A stretch of 64,000 nucleotides of DNA from Flaveria trinervia (taxonomy: Eukaryota; Streptophyta; Magnoliopsida; Asterales; Asteraceae). Position 1 is the first letter of the stretch. The number at the start of each line of letters is the position of its first letter. The notes under the pieces are model-generated. The model did not search any database. It was given only the letters and a program-made list of their open reading frames with translations, and had not been told where the DNA came from. The position numbers and the translations under genes are program-made. Shown piece after piece: positions 1 through 11,143 of the stretch. The stretch is from the NCBI GenBank assembly GCA_025506515.1, contig CM046452.1, forward strand, positions 45,323,562 to 45,387,561, read 5' to 3'.

Positions 1-521
1 TGGGGTTCCGAGCAAGAAGAAGCTTTTGAAGCGCTAAAGCACAAGTTGTGCAATGCTCCTATCTTGACCCTGCCCGATGGAAATGACGACTTCACCGTGT
101 ATTGTGATGCATCTAAACAAGGCCTTGGTTGTGTTCTTATGCAACGAGGGAAGGTCATAGCTTATGCATCGAGACAATTGAAGGTTCACGAGGTGAATTA
201 CACACTCATGATCTCGAGCTTGGTGTTGTTGTATTTGCTTTGAAGATTTGGAGACACTACTTGTATGGTACACAATGCAGTCTACACCGATCACAAAAGC
301 CTTCAACACATTTTCAATCAAAAAGATCTCAATATGAGACAACGTCGTTGGTGGAGTTAATTAGTGATTACGATTGTGACATTCGTTACCATCCTGGTAA
401 AGCAAATGTTGTAGCCGATGCACTAAGCCGAAAGATTCACAACAAGATGATCTCATTCCAAGAAATTCGCGATCGACGTCAATGGTTTGACACTTTGGGT
501 GAGTTCGATACTAAGATCTGA
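1..521 (+). pseudogene. Ty3/gypsy pol (element 0): RNase H end, cut by window edge
   Basis: This is the C-terminal part of a chromovirus polyprotein that would degrade the RNA strand during reverse transcription. It opens in the RT-RNase H connection (WGSEQEEAFEALK) and contains the RNase H start VYCDASKQGLGCVLMQRG. After a one-base shift near 200 it continues with ALKIWRHYLYG and ends with a weakened TDHKSLQ region and the conserved HPGKANVVADALSR tail. The upstream gag, protease and RT lie outside the window. The frame change near 200 and the stop at 519-521 show that it is not functional. Integrase follows on the same strand. The assignment to Ty3/gypsy is secure. Confidence 0.85.
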
Positions 522-624
522 CTAGATGTCAACGAGACAACCGTACTGCTACAAACTTGAGAATAGATAGTGACATCGAGTCTAGTAGTTTGAAGGCTCA
601 ACAAGTGGTGAAACAGAAGGAAGA

Positions 625-1524
625 ATGAAGGATGAACTAGAGCCTAATCATTTAACCCGATTGGAAACGAAACCCAATGGGTTGATGTACTTCACAAATC
701 GAATTTGGATTCCAAATCGCGATAACCTTCGTACCTTTATCATGATGAGGCTCATCAAACTCGTTATTCTATTCATCCTGGTTCCGATAAGATGTATGGA
801 CCTACGTGGTCAATATTGGTGGCCTGGAATGAAGAAAGATATAGCGACATATGTAGCTAAGTGCCTCACGTGTACGAAGGTCAAAGCTGAACATCAACGT
901 CCGAGTGGATTACTTGAGCAACCCGAGATCCCTATGTGGAAGTGGGAACACATATCCATGGACTTCATAACTAGGCTACCCCGAACCTCTCGAGGACATG
1001 ATAGCATATGGGTGATCGTTGACCGATTGACCAAATCGGCACATTTTATACCCATACGTGACACTTACAAGACATCAAGGTTAGCCCGTATATACGTTGA
1101 TGAGATTGTAAGTCGTCATGGGGTACCTCTGCACATCATATCCAACCGAGACACTCGTTTCACTTCGCATTTTTGGTCGTCTATGCAAGAACTCTTGGGT
1201 ACTCAATTGGACCTAAGCACGGCTTACCATCCTCAAACTGATGGTCAAACCGAGCGAACGATCCAAACCTTGGAGGATTTGCTACGCCTGTGTGTTCTTG
1301 ACTTTGGTGGTGATTGGGATACGGATCTACCGCTCGCGGAATTTTCGTATAACAATAGTTATCACTCGAGTATCAAGATGGCACCGTTTGAACCCTTTAT
1401 GGTCGTAAATGTCGTTCACCGATCTGTTGGACCGACATTGGTGAAAACTTCATCACTGGTCCTGAACTTCTACAAGAGACGACCGATAAAGTTTCTATTA
1501 TCCGCAAGAACCTTGAAGTGGTGA
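625..1524 (+). pseudogene. Ty3/gypsy integrase (element 0), catalytic Asp lost
   Basis: This is integrase of the same chromovirus, which would insert cDNA into host chromatin. The HHCC zinc-binding region (residues about 30-85) is partly out of frame at its start, but YWWPGMKKDIATYVAKCLTC remains. The rve core begins at HISMDFITRLP (first Asp). The second catalytic Asp, normally in an SDRD or SDRG motif, is Asn here: IISNRDTRF, codon AAC at 1144-1146, residue 174. The third acid is in QTDGQTER. The change fits G-to-A at a former CpG, as left by methylcytosine deamination. The reading frame drifts after FEPFMV and the ORF ends early. An upstream frame break at about 740 corrupts the zinc finger. 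Confidence 0.85.
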
Positions 1525-1542
1525 GAAGTCGTCAAAAGAGTT

Positions 1543-1994
1543 ATGCTGACAAGCGACGTAAGCCATTGGAATTCAAGTTGGGGAGATGGTTCTTCTAAAG
1601 GTCTCACCGTGGAAGGTGTTGTTCATTTTGGAAAGAAGGGTAAACTGGCTCCAAGATTTGTAGAACCTTTCAAAATCCTGAAAAGGATTGGGAAAGTGGC
1701 TTATAAACTGGAACTACCTTCCGACCTTAGTGGAGTTCATCCTGTGTTCCACGTCTCAAATTTGAGAAAGTGCTTGCTGATGAAAGTCTACATGTTCCGT
1801 TGGAAGACATCCAGATTGACGAGTCGTTGCATTTTGTTGAGAAACCTGTTGAGATCATGGACCGCATAATGAAGAAGACTAGAACTACAACAACCCCAAT
1901 CATCAAGGTTTGTTGGGAAAATAAACGTGGCGCTGAATTTACTTGGGAACGCGAGGAGCACATGAAGAAGAGATACCCGTTCTTATTTGTATAG
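1543..1994 (+). pseudogene. Integrase C-terminus and chromodomain (element 0)
   Basis: This is the end of the chromovirus pol. One frame (1543-1869) carries the post-core region: KGVVHFGKKGKLAPRFVEPF, then YKLELPSDLSGVHPVFHVS and NLRKCL. A second, overlapping frame (1770-1994) carries the chromodomain-like tail, which keeps KVCWENKRGAEFTWERE and ends RYPFLFV. In chromoviruses this tail directs insertion to heterochromatin. The one-base shift between the two frames near 1770 disables the protein. The FTWERE...YPFLF ending resembles the Tekay/Del branch. It lies about 50 bp upstream of the PPT and 3' LTR, the normal order. Confidence 0.8.
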
Positions 1995-2029
1995 TTTCAT
2001 TTTTTCTTAATTTCGGGACGAAATTGTTT

Positions 2030-2043
2030 TAAGTTGGGAAGAC
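2030..2043 (+). promoter_or_regulatory. Polypurine tract of element 0
   Basis: A purine-rich AAGTTGGGAAGA lies directly before the 3' LTR start and follows the TTTCGGGACGAAAT sequence typical of the end of chromovirus internal DNA. It would prime plus-strand DNA synthesis. Confidence 0.6.
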
Positions 2044-4062
2044 TATAACATCTCGTATTTTTCGTTAAGTGAAAATTAACTTTGTTAAGTTCTTGTAAGG
2101 GTCATTTATGCCTTTTGTGAAATTTTGAGTGCTTGTTATGCATGTTGAGTTAAGTTGAAAGTTAATAAAACATTTGCTAAACATTGATAATGATAATATA
2201 ATATTAATATTAATAATAATAAAAATTTTAGTAATAATAAAAAGGGATAATAATAAGTTATAATAAAAATAACAATATTAACAACTTAAGTAATAGTAAC
2301 TATAATATTAATAGCAATATTAATAATAATATTATAAAAGTTTAAAATTTAAATAAAATACTTAAAAGTTAAACTTAAACTAAGTTCAGGGTATGTGTGT
2401 AATTTGTTAAACTTAAATTTAAAGTTTTTACATAAAGTACCAACATCCATAAACGTCAGGGACCAGTTATGTAATTTCAGAAACCCAAACCGCCCCTTCC
2501 CCTTTCATACGTTTTTTCCGGCCAACACTTCCGGCCAACTCCAGCGAGCCCTAGAACACCAAAACCATTCGTTTTCGTAACCCAAAACCGTTTCGGATCG
2601 TTTCGTTTACGTGATTCGAACTTGAATGCATCCAACAGTTGAGGGTAAACATCGGTTACCCCTCCATTCGAAGGTATAACCGAAGCACGTTAAGATCCAT
2701 AACCATTTGAGCATTAAACTCCAATCATAACCCAATTAACTGAACCTAATCGAACGCTTATCTAACTCTAATCGATTGCAATAATCAATTTCACCTCAAA
2801 TAAACATAAACATCTTATTCGATTCTCTTTATTGATCACGAACTGCACATACTCGAATGCTATCCTCTGAACATCAAGATTTGAAATTGATAAAGGCGCT
2901 TTGGATCTAGTTTGTCATACGAAGCTATACACAATGTTAATTGAGTTATCATCAACATTTACATCGATTTTGCATCTCCTTCGACCGCGACTTGCTCATC
3001 GTTGGGTCCACCTTCAATTCAAACCTGTTCGGATAAATTACATACATGTATATGCTCGATTAAGCATGGGGAACAAAAGCCCCATGATTACAGACCTTAC
3101 ATTAACGAATTCAGGTTCAATTTTGGGGATTTTGGAATTAGGGTTCTTAAGGAATTGGGGTTTTCTTTGCGTTTATGTTTTTTAAACTTTCAGAACCAAG
3201 ATGTACCGCGGCTGAAGCCTTGGTTCACTGGTTAAGACATTCCCTTGTATATATATATTTAGGTGCCTTGTAACGTTTTATCTTGGAGCGACGTTTACTA
3301 TTCTTAAATAATCTCCATTATATACTTATTACCATGTGAGTTTTCCTTGCTCCCTTTTACTTTTTTCACATTAATTTGGGGTGAAACATGATTACTTATA
3401 CTTAACACACTTGTAAACGTTTAGACTTGTAAATCACATGCAATTCATATTTTTGTCATGGTTATTTGTGTATTGTAAGTGTTTATACGAGATATATATT
3501 TTGTTTACAATCATTAACTATTGCTAGCCTGGCGACGTCTTAGATCTTTGGGCCTGACAAGCCTATTTGGTGCTAAAGTCGAGGTATTGCCGACTCCTGA
3601 TGACGTATGCTTGTTCATCATGGGAACCAATACACTTAGCCAATCTTTTATACTTGTAATCAAGTCGAGGTTTGGTTGTGACGATATGTGTTCTATAACC
3701 TTACTTGCTTATGACCTATGACATGAATTGCTACTTGTAACTTTATCATATTCTGTATGAAAACCTTGGAATCTCACCAACTATTTATAGTTGACCTTTT
3801 TTTTATCATGTTTCAGAAATCCCAAGTTTAAAGTGGACTTTTGAAGCTTGCAATAAAACTAGGACTTGGACCTAGTTTAATAATTAAAATGTTATGTTAT
3901 GTTTTGATTTATGTTTGAACTTATTCCTATTTGATACTTATGTTTGTACTTCCTTTTGAAACTTATAATTTAATATTTACATTTAGTTATAGCGTTATGT
4001 GGTTGTGAACAATCTTAACCCTCACATCTCGACGTTTCCGCCGTCAAGGTTGGGGTGTGACA
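2044..4062 (+). repeat. 3' LTR of element 0
   Basis: This is a long terminal repeat of about 2.0 kb. It starts TATAACATCTCG, a decayed form of the usual TGTAACACC/TCG, and ends GGTTGGGGTGTGACA. It follows chromodomain and PPT directly, and at its right edge an unrelated minus-strand gag is cut in mid-frame, so the right boundary is well fixed. The 5' LTR is off the left edge. The LTR is AT-rich with runs of TAATAATA near 2180-2350. Short ORFs in it look spurious. Confidence 0.75.
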
Positions 4063-4530
4063 GTTTTGAACTCATCCCATGGAAACCCATTCGCCATCGC
4101 TTGTCCTAGCATCTGGACTTGCGCATTCCACCAAGACAGAGCAGCACCCTCTAAAGTCCCAGTGGCATACTTCACTTGATCAGCAGGTGGACAGTTGTAT
4201 TTGGAGAAGACAGACTCAGTCTTCTCGAACCATCGCACAAGCCCTATAGCACCTTCAGTACCACTGTAGGTGTGTGTTTTACAGTCCATAAAGGACTTGT
4301 AGGTGCACACCGATGGTCCTATTTTAACACAACAAACATTAATCAGACATCCCATACATTATAAAGGATATGAGATTATCTTTCTATCATTGTTTACCTG
4401 CTGGCTGACCCGCCTGGGCAGCAGCCACTGACGCCTGAACATGCTCATTAATTAGAGCTGCTAATTCTACGGGGGTCATGTTAATAGCACCACCGCCGTG
4501 TTCTCTAGTGCCACGTCCACGTCCGCATCC
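4063..4530 (-). pseudogene. Ty3/gypsy gag fragment with a candidate intron
   Basis: This is the N-terminal part of a retrotransposon capsid protein on the minus strand, beginning near 4520-4530. A Gly/Arg-rich start (GRGRGTREHGGG) leads into MTPVELAALINEHVQ. The capsid part holds CTYKSFMDCKTHTYSG, GAIGLVRWFEKTESVF and ATGTLEGAALSWWNAQ. The two parts sit in different frames, separated by a GT...AG segment at 4319-4397 whose removal joins them in frame. The protein is cut at its C-terminal side by insertion of element 0 at 4062/4063. From memory, similar gag proteins are common in Asteraceae genomes. No pol of this element is in the window. Confidence 0.7.
4319..4397 (-). other. Candidate intron within the gag fragment
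   Basis: On the minus strand a GTAAAC donor after CCAGCAG and an acceptor ending AAAATAG bound 79 bases that contain in-frame stops. Removing them keeps the reading frame and places QAGQPAG directly before PSVCTYK. That order looks like an uninterrupted gag, although the family comparison is from memory. The alternative is a chance insertion that mimics splice signals. Confidence 0.5.
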
Positions 4531-5806
4531 ATGAAATATACTAATTTAACATGTTCTGTTACATTAGAATTTATCCATGAACTACTAACATGCTCCTACA
4601 TCCCAAACATGTTCAAACTATCATCCTTCAAACATTGTGCAAATAAACTTTCCCTTTTGGGAAGTACATTCCAACATCTTTCCAACACTCAATGTATTCA
4701 AGAATTCATTACAATTATACAATCTCAAACTCATAACAACATCTAGACATGATAACAATACCTAATCATCATAATCTATTAATCATCGTGAACAAAAGTT
4801 TCCACTTTTGGCAAGATATGAACAGCAACATTCATACTAAGATTTCTAGCGTTCATATCAACAATCAAACATCTAATTATCATCATGACACATCACAACA
4901 TCAATCTATCATTAGATCATCATGTCAGGAAATAAAGTTACTATTATTAGTAACCTATGAACACCTACAACAATTCATCATTCTTTGCAAGATCAATGTA
5001 TCCTAGCATTCATACAACCTACTAATCATCATACATTCATCAAACAATCATCAATCATACATAATCTTATCAAATATCCATTAAAAACATACAATTCATG
5101 CATAATCAACGTTAACAACATGTATACTATCTAACTAACATACTAACATCATCAAACAACATCAAATTCGTCCCCATGAAGATCCATAAACGAATTAGGG
5201 TTCGGCCCTAACAAGAATTCCATAAAAACTTGTAAAATCTAACCTTTAAACGTGTAATGGCTTGTATTTGATGATTCCAACATGTAGTAACCCTTGAAAT
5301 CGATTCAATTTCGTGATATCTTTCTTGTTCTAGGCTGATATCGCAAAGGGAGGGGGTTGAGAGTGATGGTTGCGGCCGAATGGGGTAGGGCTAGGTTTGG
5401 AATTGTTTTGTTTAATTTAATTTGTATATTTACCATTTAAACCCTTGTGTTTTGGTATTTTATAAAAACTAGACTTTAAACTCTTTGTAAAGTTTTTTAA
5501 CTTAATAACATAAAGATATAAACTAATGATAATCATTATATATTTTATCTTTATAAAAACAAGAATGCGAATAAATAGGCACGTTTCCACGTTACGCGAT
5601 TCATTTCCTAATTAACATTTAAAACATGAAAACACATAAACATAATACCATAATCACATAATCAATTAGATTATCAATAATTTAACATTATTAATTATTA
5701 TTAGGTCACCAACGTTAAACGACAACTAGTGTGTGTTCACAACACGTGTATGCAAGACTTAACGGAACTAATGGAGTTTGATAACGGAAATTTACTGGAT
5801 GTCACA
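4531..5806 (-). repeat. Probable LTR and leader of the minus-strand gag element
   Basis: Read on the minus strand, the segment starts TGTGACATCCAG at 5806, like the 5' end of a gypsy LTR. It runs through an AT-rich part and then a leader-like stretch (5160-5400) with CCCTACCCCATTCGGCCGC and CTCTCAACCCCC, before reaching the gag start. I could not find a primer binding site, so the LTR/leader boundary is open. No coding region is seen in it. Confidence 0.4.
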
Positions 5807-6473
5807 GGTGGAGTTGTCATTATTAACCTAGTGTTTAGAGTGATGAGGTGGGAATATAACTTGTATTAGTTGCTTGTTAGGAGGGAATGGTGACAAGTTG
5901 TTAAGAAGAATTAGGGTCATGGGGCTAGGTGGCGGATTTAGGAAAATGTTAGTGTCAAGGGATGGCTAGGTGGTGATTTGGTTTTAATGACTTTACTTAG
6001 TCATTAAGCTAGGATTAGTTAACTGTTTAGGTGTTTAATCGGGTTGGTTAGTGTCTTAATGAACCGATGTTTGGGATAAGGTTGTATTTTAGTCAGGGTT
6101 TCAGTGTTAGAGATTTGTTTGGTTTTGGTTTTTCATATAAAGTTTCTACATGTAAACTTGCTTGATAGTGCTTGATTAAGTTTTCATCTTAATTCATTAC
6201 ATGTAAATAAAACACATTTAACAACATAATCTTACAATTCAATAACTCGACACGTATGATTCAATAATCACAAAGTTCACATGAGAAGAATACATGCACA
6301 CGTAATCATTTATGCATGCATGTTTATGTATCATAAGTGCATGTTCAATTAAGCATGCAAAAACCCATATAATCAAATAACATTACCTTAGTCATTTCTA
6401 ATAAGATATACGCATATACTATCAATTTATAGAAAATATTAAATTTACCTAACTTTGGTTTAGGGTTGTCACA
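5800..6473 (-). repeat. Possible degraded LTR (TGTGACA termini)
   Basis: On the minus strand the segment begins TGTGACAACCCTAAACC at 6473, another gypsy-like LTR start, and could end with the TGTGACA at 5806-5800. The 5 bp on either side do not match, so this may be a fragment rather than an intact solo LTR. No ORF of note. Confidence 0.3.
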
Positions 6474-8040
6474 TATTAAAATCATATATCATAAAGTTAA
6501 AACCATATAATTCTCAATAGTATAATATACCATCCTACATACAAGTTATATTCTTACAATAAGTTGAAAACTTCAACTGTTAAGTTACACGTTCTATCAT
6601 AATATAAAGACATTCATAAAATTTTAAGAAAGACAATTATTTTTATAATCTCCATAATAATATCACATTATGATACTCTTTCAATAAAAAATCACTAGGC
6701 ATCATCTATAATACTTTTTGAATCCAACAAAAGTTACTAACATTCAATAATTGTAGTATACGTGTATATGAAAAATATGACTTATAATTATAAATAGTAC
6801 ATATAATTTATTTAAATGACATGAACTAGAAACCACTAAAATGAAATATTATGTTTTTGGTTATTTTTTATATTCAATAATAGTAAATGTAGAGTTTAGT
6901 AATGCGACAATTCATACACAATTATTAGTTTATCTTGACATTTGAAATGATATGTCATATTTAGTTATATGTAAGAAATAATATAAATCCTAAACTAAGA
7001 TGACAAAGTTTGAACTTATAATGACATAAAGATTAATGAACTCATAACAATTCATGATATGCATTTATTCTATACTATATTACTTTCAAAATATTCATCG
7101 TTAGCCGATGAGTTCATATGCTAAAACAAACAAATTTAATCAACTTAATTATTTTCTTATGATATTTTTTAAACCTACACAACTTGATGTTTTATTCATA
7201 GATAATGACAAATCAAAGTTCCCATATTCTTCAAATTTAGCACGTGAACCAACATCTTAAAAATATCATGCTTTTCAATATATGAATAATATAACTATAA
7301 CAATTATAATGTAAGTAATTTTGATAATCAACTTTTTATGTTAGTGTCATAAATATTGTTTAAGAGTAATTATTTTCAATGAAATAATAACATATATAAT
7401 AATTAAAATAAATTCTATTAATATAATAATTATCACATTTGAAACTAATATGCATTATATGGTATTGAATATTATGAATATGAATCATCATAATTATTAG
7501 TTCATAATAATTTGTTATTAAGACAATAATATTTTTATTTTCTTTTATTATAACAAAGAATTTAGTAAAACATTAACTTTTAAAACTACGGTATATAAAA
7601 CATAATTAATATAAAAAATCTCTTTTCAAAACACATACATCGATTCATTGACGGTAAATCATAAATATGTTTTCTTTATTCGTATTGAAAAAAATACTTG
7701 TCAGTAACTTTAATTTCATTGATAGTAAAATGTGACAATTTAAACAAATATGACTTTTTCTTAGTGCAATAATGTATTATTAATAATTTACTAAAACATT
7801 ATATATAATTCTCAACATAACTCCAAAGTAATGTGAAGTATAATATGGAGTTTATATGAAAATATCAAAAGAATAAGAATAATAGTAAATCCAAACATAA
7901 TTCAGAATTGTATGACTTACAATTAGGATTTTGTTTGAAAGGATTGTGACAAGAACAAAGATTCTTACCATATGAATATATGATCCAACTCAAAATAACA
8001 ACTCAAAATGATAAGTGTAGTGAAACAACAAGCTAGTAGC
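6474..8040. other. AT-rich intergenic DNA
   Basis: About 1.5 kb of strongly AT-rich sequence with no sizeable ORF, no LTR termini and no motif I recognise. It may be old, decayed transposon DNA. It ends at the minisatellite. Confidence 0.6.
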
Positions 8041-8720
8041 CCCTCAATATGAATATAACATATATATATATATATACACACATATATATAATATATACAC
8101 ATACGTATATATATACATACATACGTATATATAAATATATACACATACGTACATATATACATACATACGTATATATAAATATATACACATACGTACATAT
8201 ATACATACATACGTATATATAAATATATACACATACGTATATATATACATACATACGTATATATAATATATACACGTACGTACATATATACATACATACG
8301 TATATATAAATATATACACGTATGTATATACATACATACATACGTATATATAAATATATACACATACGTACATATATACATACATACGTATATATAAATA
8401 TATACACATACGTATATATATATATACATACATACGTATATATAATATATACACATACGTATATATATACATACATACGTATATGTAATATATATACATA
8501 CGTATATATATATATACATACATATATATAAATATATACACATACGTATATATATATATACATACACATATATAAATATATATACATACATGTGTGTATA
8601 TATATATATACATATACATATATATATACACACACACACACACACGTACATATATATACACACACACACATATATATATATATATACGTGTAGATATATA
8701 TATATATGGATGTATATGTG

Positions 8721-8757
<37 letters not shown>

Positions 8758-8825
8758 GTATGTATATATATATATGTATATATATGCGTATATATATAGA
8801 TGTATATATATGTGTGTGTGTGTGT
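8041..8825. repeat. 44-bp AT-rich minisatellite grading into TA/CATA/TG microsatellite
   Basis: From about 8095 to 8590 a unit containing CACATACGTA and CATACATACGTATATATAAA repeats every 44 bp. The ATACGT mark is at 8101, 8145, 8189 and 8233, then with small shifts to 8542, about eleven units. It passes into TA, TATG and TG runs to 8825. All three minus-strand frames are open for over 600 bases (Tyr/Ile/Val/Cys-rich), because the unit has no stops on that strand and 44 is not a multiple of three. These ORFs are not genes. Confidence 0.9.
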
Positions 8826-8955
8826 AGGGGAACGAATTTCTTAAAAAAACGGGATTTTTTTTATTTTTTTGAAAATTAAAAAAATGGATTTACATATGTG
8901 TAAATCCGATATTAAACATGTATAAAACGAATTTCGTTAAAAAATCGAGAATATT
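8825..8955 (+). repeat. Repeat R1, left copy
   Basis: Starts TAGGGGAACGAATTTC straight after a TG run. It holds a perfect palindrome of 9-bp arms (GGATTTACA-TATG-TGTAAATCC, 8886-8907) and ends with AAACGAATTTCGTTAAAAAA. The same order of parts, also after a TG run, occurs at 51446-51575. The class is unknown; it may be a small non-autonomous element or a microsatellite-associated repeat. Confidence 0.65.
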
Positions 8956-9571
8956 TTTAGAGTAAATTACCATTTGCATCCCTAGCGTTTGTTCATTTTA
9001 ACCACTTGAATCCCTGCGGTTTCAAAATTGCCATCTGGCCCCTGACGTTTCATGTTATCTTTTTTTGAGACTAGACGTTTCATTTTTATCTCCATTGAAT
9101 GAGTAACACTGTTAAAATTTCTATTAAAATTATTATTAAAATGACAAAACTACCCTTAAAATTAAAACACATATAAAAACCTTGTGGGTCCCATCCATCA
9201 ACATCATCTTCTTCAAATCACCACCACCACAACCACCCCCATCACCACCATCATAACCAACCCTATCACCACCACCACAACCACCCTTCGCAGACTCATT
9301 TCAGAAGCAACATATGACAGAAATCAATTCATAGGAAAATCAGCGGTTTCATTGAAAGAGTAAAATTAAACCTTTTTGGACACTCGATTTCCCTTGGCAG
9401 ACTCATTTCAGAAGCAGCATATGAAAGAAACCGATTCACAGGAAAATCAGCGGTTCCACCATTTCCAAAACCCCACCCATCATGAAACCTACACAAAGTA
9501 GGAGTCAACCCCAATGTTAGCGCCAGAAACAAGCGTCGTACTATCCATCAATCTTGAAGCCCTAGACTGCG
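8956..9571. other. Non-coding spacer with a dispersed-repeat-like segment
   Basis: Positions 8965-9110 carry AGTAAATTACCATTTGCATC, CACTTGAATCCCTGCGGTTT and a CCTGACGTTTCAT tract. From memory this style of sequence recurs in plant dispersed repeats. A CAC-rich trinucleotide stretch follows (9215-9290), then a local duplication: CAGACTCATTTCAGAAGCA occurs at about 9292 and 9398, with AGGAAAATCAGCGGTTYCA after each. Short ORFs here lack any family signature. Confidence 0.5.
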
Positions 9572-10140
9572 CATAACACCCAGATATTTTCTTTGAAGAC
9601 GACAAAAGAAGAAAAAAAAGGAAATAAGGTCCAAAGTCAGGGGGACCGAACTTGCCGAAACGGGAGAAAGTTCGGAATAGTAAGGGAATAAGTGGGGAGG
9701 GCAGCCCACGCCCTCCCTACACCCACAAAAATCTACCCAAAGAGAGGAGAGGAGAAGAAAAGGGAGAAAAAATGGAGAAAAAGCTTGGTTCGAATGGATT
9801 CGAGCTTGAAAATCGAAGTGTAGCGGGTCTAATCGAAGCTCTACTGGACGGTGTTGTTTGTGTGAGTTCTAGGACCCCTCTTTTATCTGTTTTCAACTGA
9901 TTTAAGGCTGGAACACAATGAAAATCCGTTTCTAAAATGTGTAAGTTTGACTCGTGTGTATGTGTTATGAATGATGTGAGTGACGTATGATTTCGGGCTT
10001 GTGTGTGCTTGTATGATGTTGTGGTATGCATTCCTAAGGTTCAGGATGATTGATTTGGGCTTAGAATGGGTTTGGAAGAGCTTGGAGGTCAAAAATGGCA
10101 GATTGGGTTCGGGATGAACTACATTCTGCATCAGCTAGGG

Positions 10141-10440
10141 CTAGGTGACTGAATGGAGATCATACGGCCGAATGAGGTGCGATTGAGGTTCATTCGCACG
10201 ATTGAGGGCCAGTTGCATGGGAGTCATGCGACTGAGGCCCCATTCGCATAAGTGCTCATCCGCATTAGTGTTCATCCACATTAGTTTGATCCGCCCAAGG
10301 TGTTCATTCGCATTAGTTCCATTCGCATGGGACTCATCGGCATTAGGTCCATTCGCATGGGTGTTCATCTGCACTGGTCCATTCAAATGATGTTCAGTCG
10401 CCTGGAGGCCATGCCACTGAAGGGTGCCCATACGCCTAAG
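10141..10440 (+). repeat. Degenerate CGCATG/GCGACTGA motif array in LTR A1
   Basis: About 15-bp units such as ATTCGCATGGGACTC, ATTCGCATTAGTTCC and CATGCGACTGAGGCCC follow one another. The 14-mer GGTCCATTCGCATG at 10346-10359 is found exactly in both LTRs of the unrelated copia element (29499 and 50575). ORFs on both strands here are by-products of the repeats. Confidence 0.8.
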
Positions 10441-10969
10441 TAGGGCTGGTGTACCCAGGGAAAAACATAGTTTATGTACTCACTTTCGGGGGAAAGTGCA
10501 ATGCAGAGTAAGTTTTGACGTGGAAGTTTCCCGGAGGTTCATGTAAAATGAACTTTGAGGCCTTAGAGGTTATGTTGGGCATGATGATGATGTATGATGT
10601 TGTATGTTATGTATGTATGTTGATGCCCTATGTGATGATGTTGAATGTGTATGATGATGTTCCTTATTATTATGTATGATTATTTTCCTTTGGATTTACA
10701 GGGAATGTTAATGAATGAAATGAAAGTATTATGTAACGTAAAGTGGAAGATAATGAAAAGAGGAACAAAATGAAGAATGCATGCCTTAATGAACGATGAA
10801 AGTAATGAAAGTCTTGCAAGCCTTGTATGTTGGGACATGCCCCATTAGAGGGTGTTAGCCCAACGGTGTGCGGCTTCGCTACCCCAGAAGGATGCACATC
10901 GGGGTCTTTCTTTGTGATTGACCATTCATATGGAACCATTGTTGCTTGCCTTAGGTAATGTGGCCAGAG

Positions 10970-11143
10970 GTGGTATGCATCGTGATGGAAGGTCTATGAT
11001 AGGCTTAGGCCCAGTACCATAAGACTGAAGGGCCTAGCACATGACAATGGTATACCTGAACTTTATCTTAGGTACTGGGGCTAAAGGTGTTATGCACCGT
11101 GATGGAAGGTCTATGATAGGCTTAGGCCCAGTACCATGAGACT
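10970..11143 (+). repeat. 117-bp tandem duplication in LTR A1
   Basis: GATGGAAGGTCTATGATAGG at 10984 recurs at 11101, with CTTAGGCCCAGTACCAT following in both copies. The copies contain GGTACTGGGGC and GGCCCAGTACC, which are nearly complementary to each other. Confidence 0.8.

Noticed and set aside
7965..8671. Three overlapping ORFs of over 200 codons on the minus strand (Tyr/Ile/Val/Cys-rich)
   Set aside because: All are translations of the 44-bp TA-rich minisatellite in three frames; no domain, no start context, no codon bias.
9329..9532. Minus-strand 67-codon ORF
   Set aside because: Lies across a local duplication in spacer DNA; no supporting signature.
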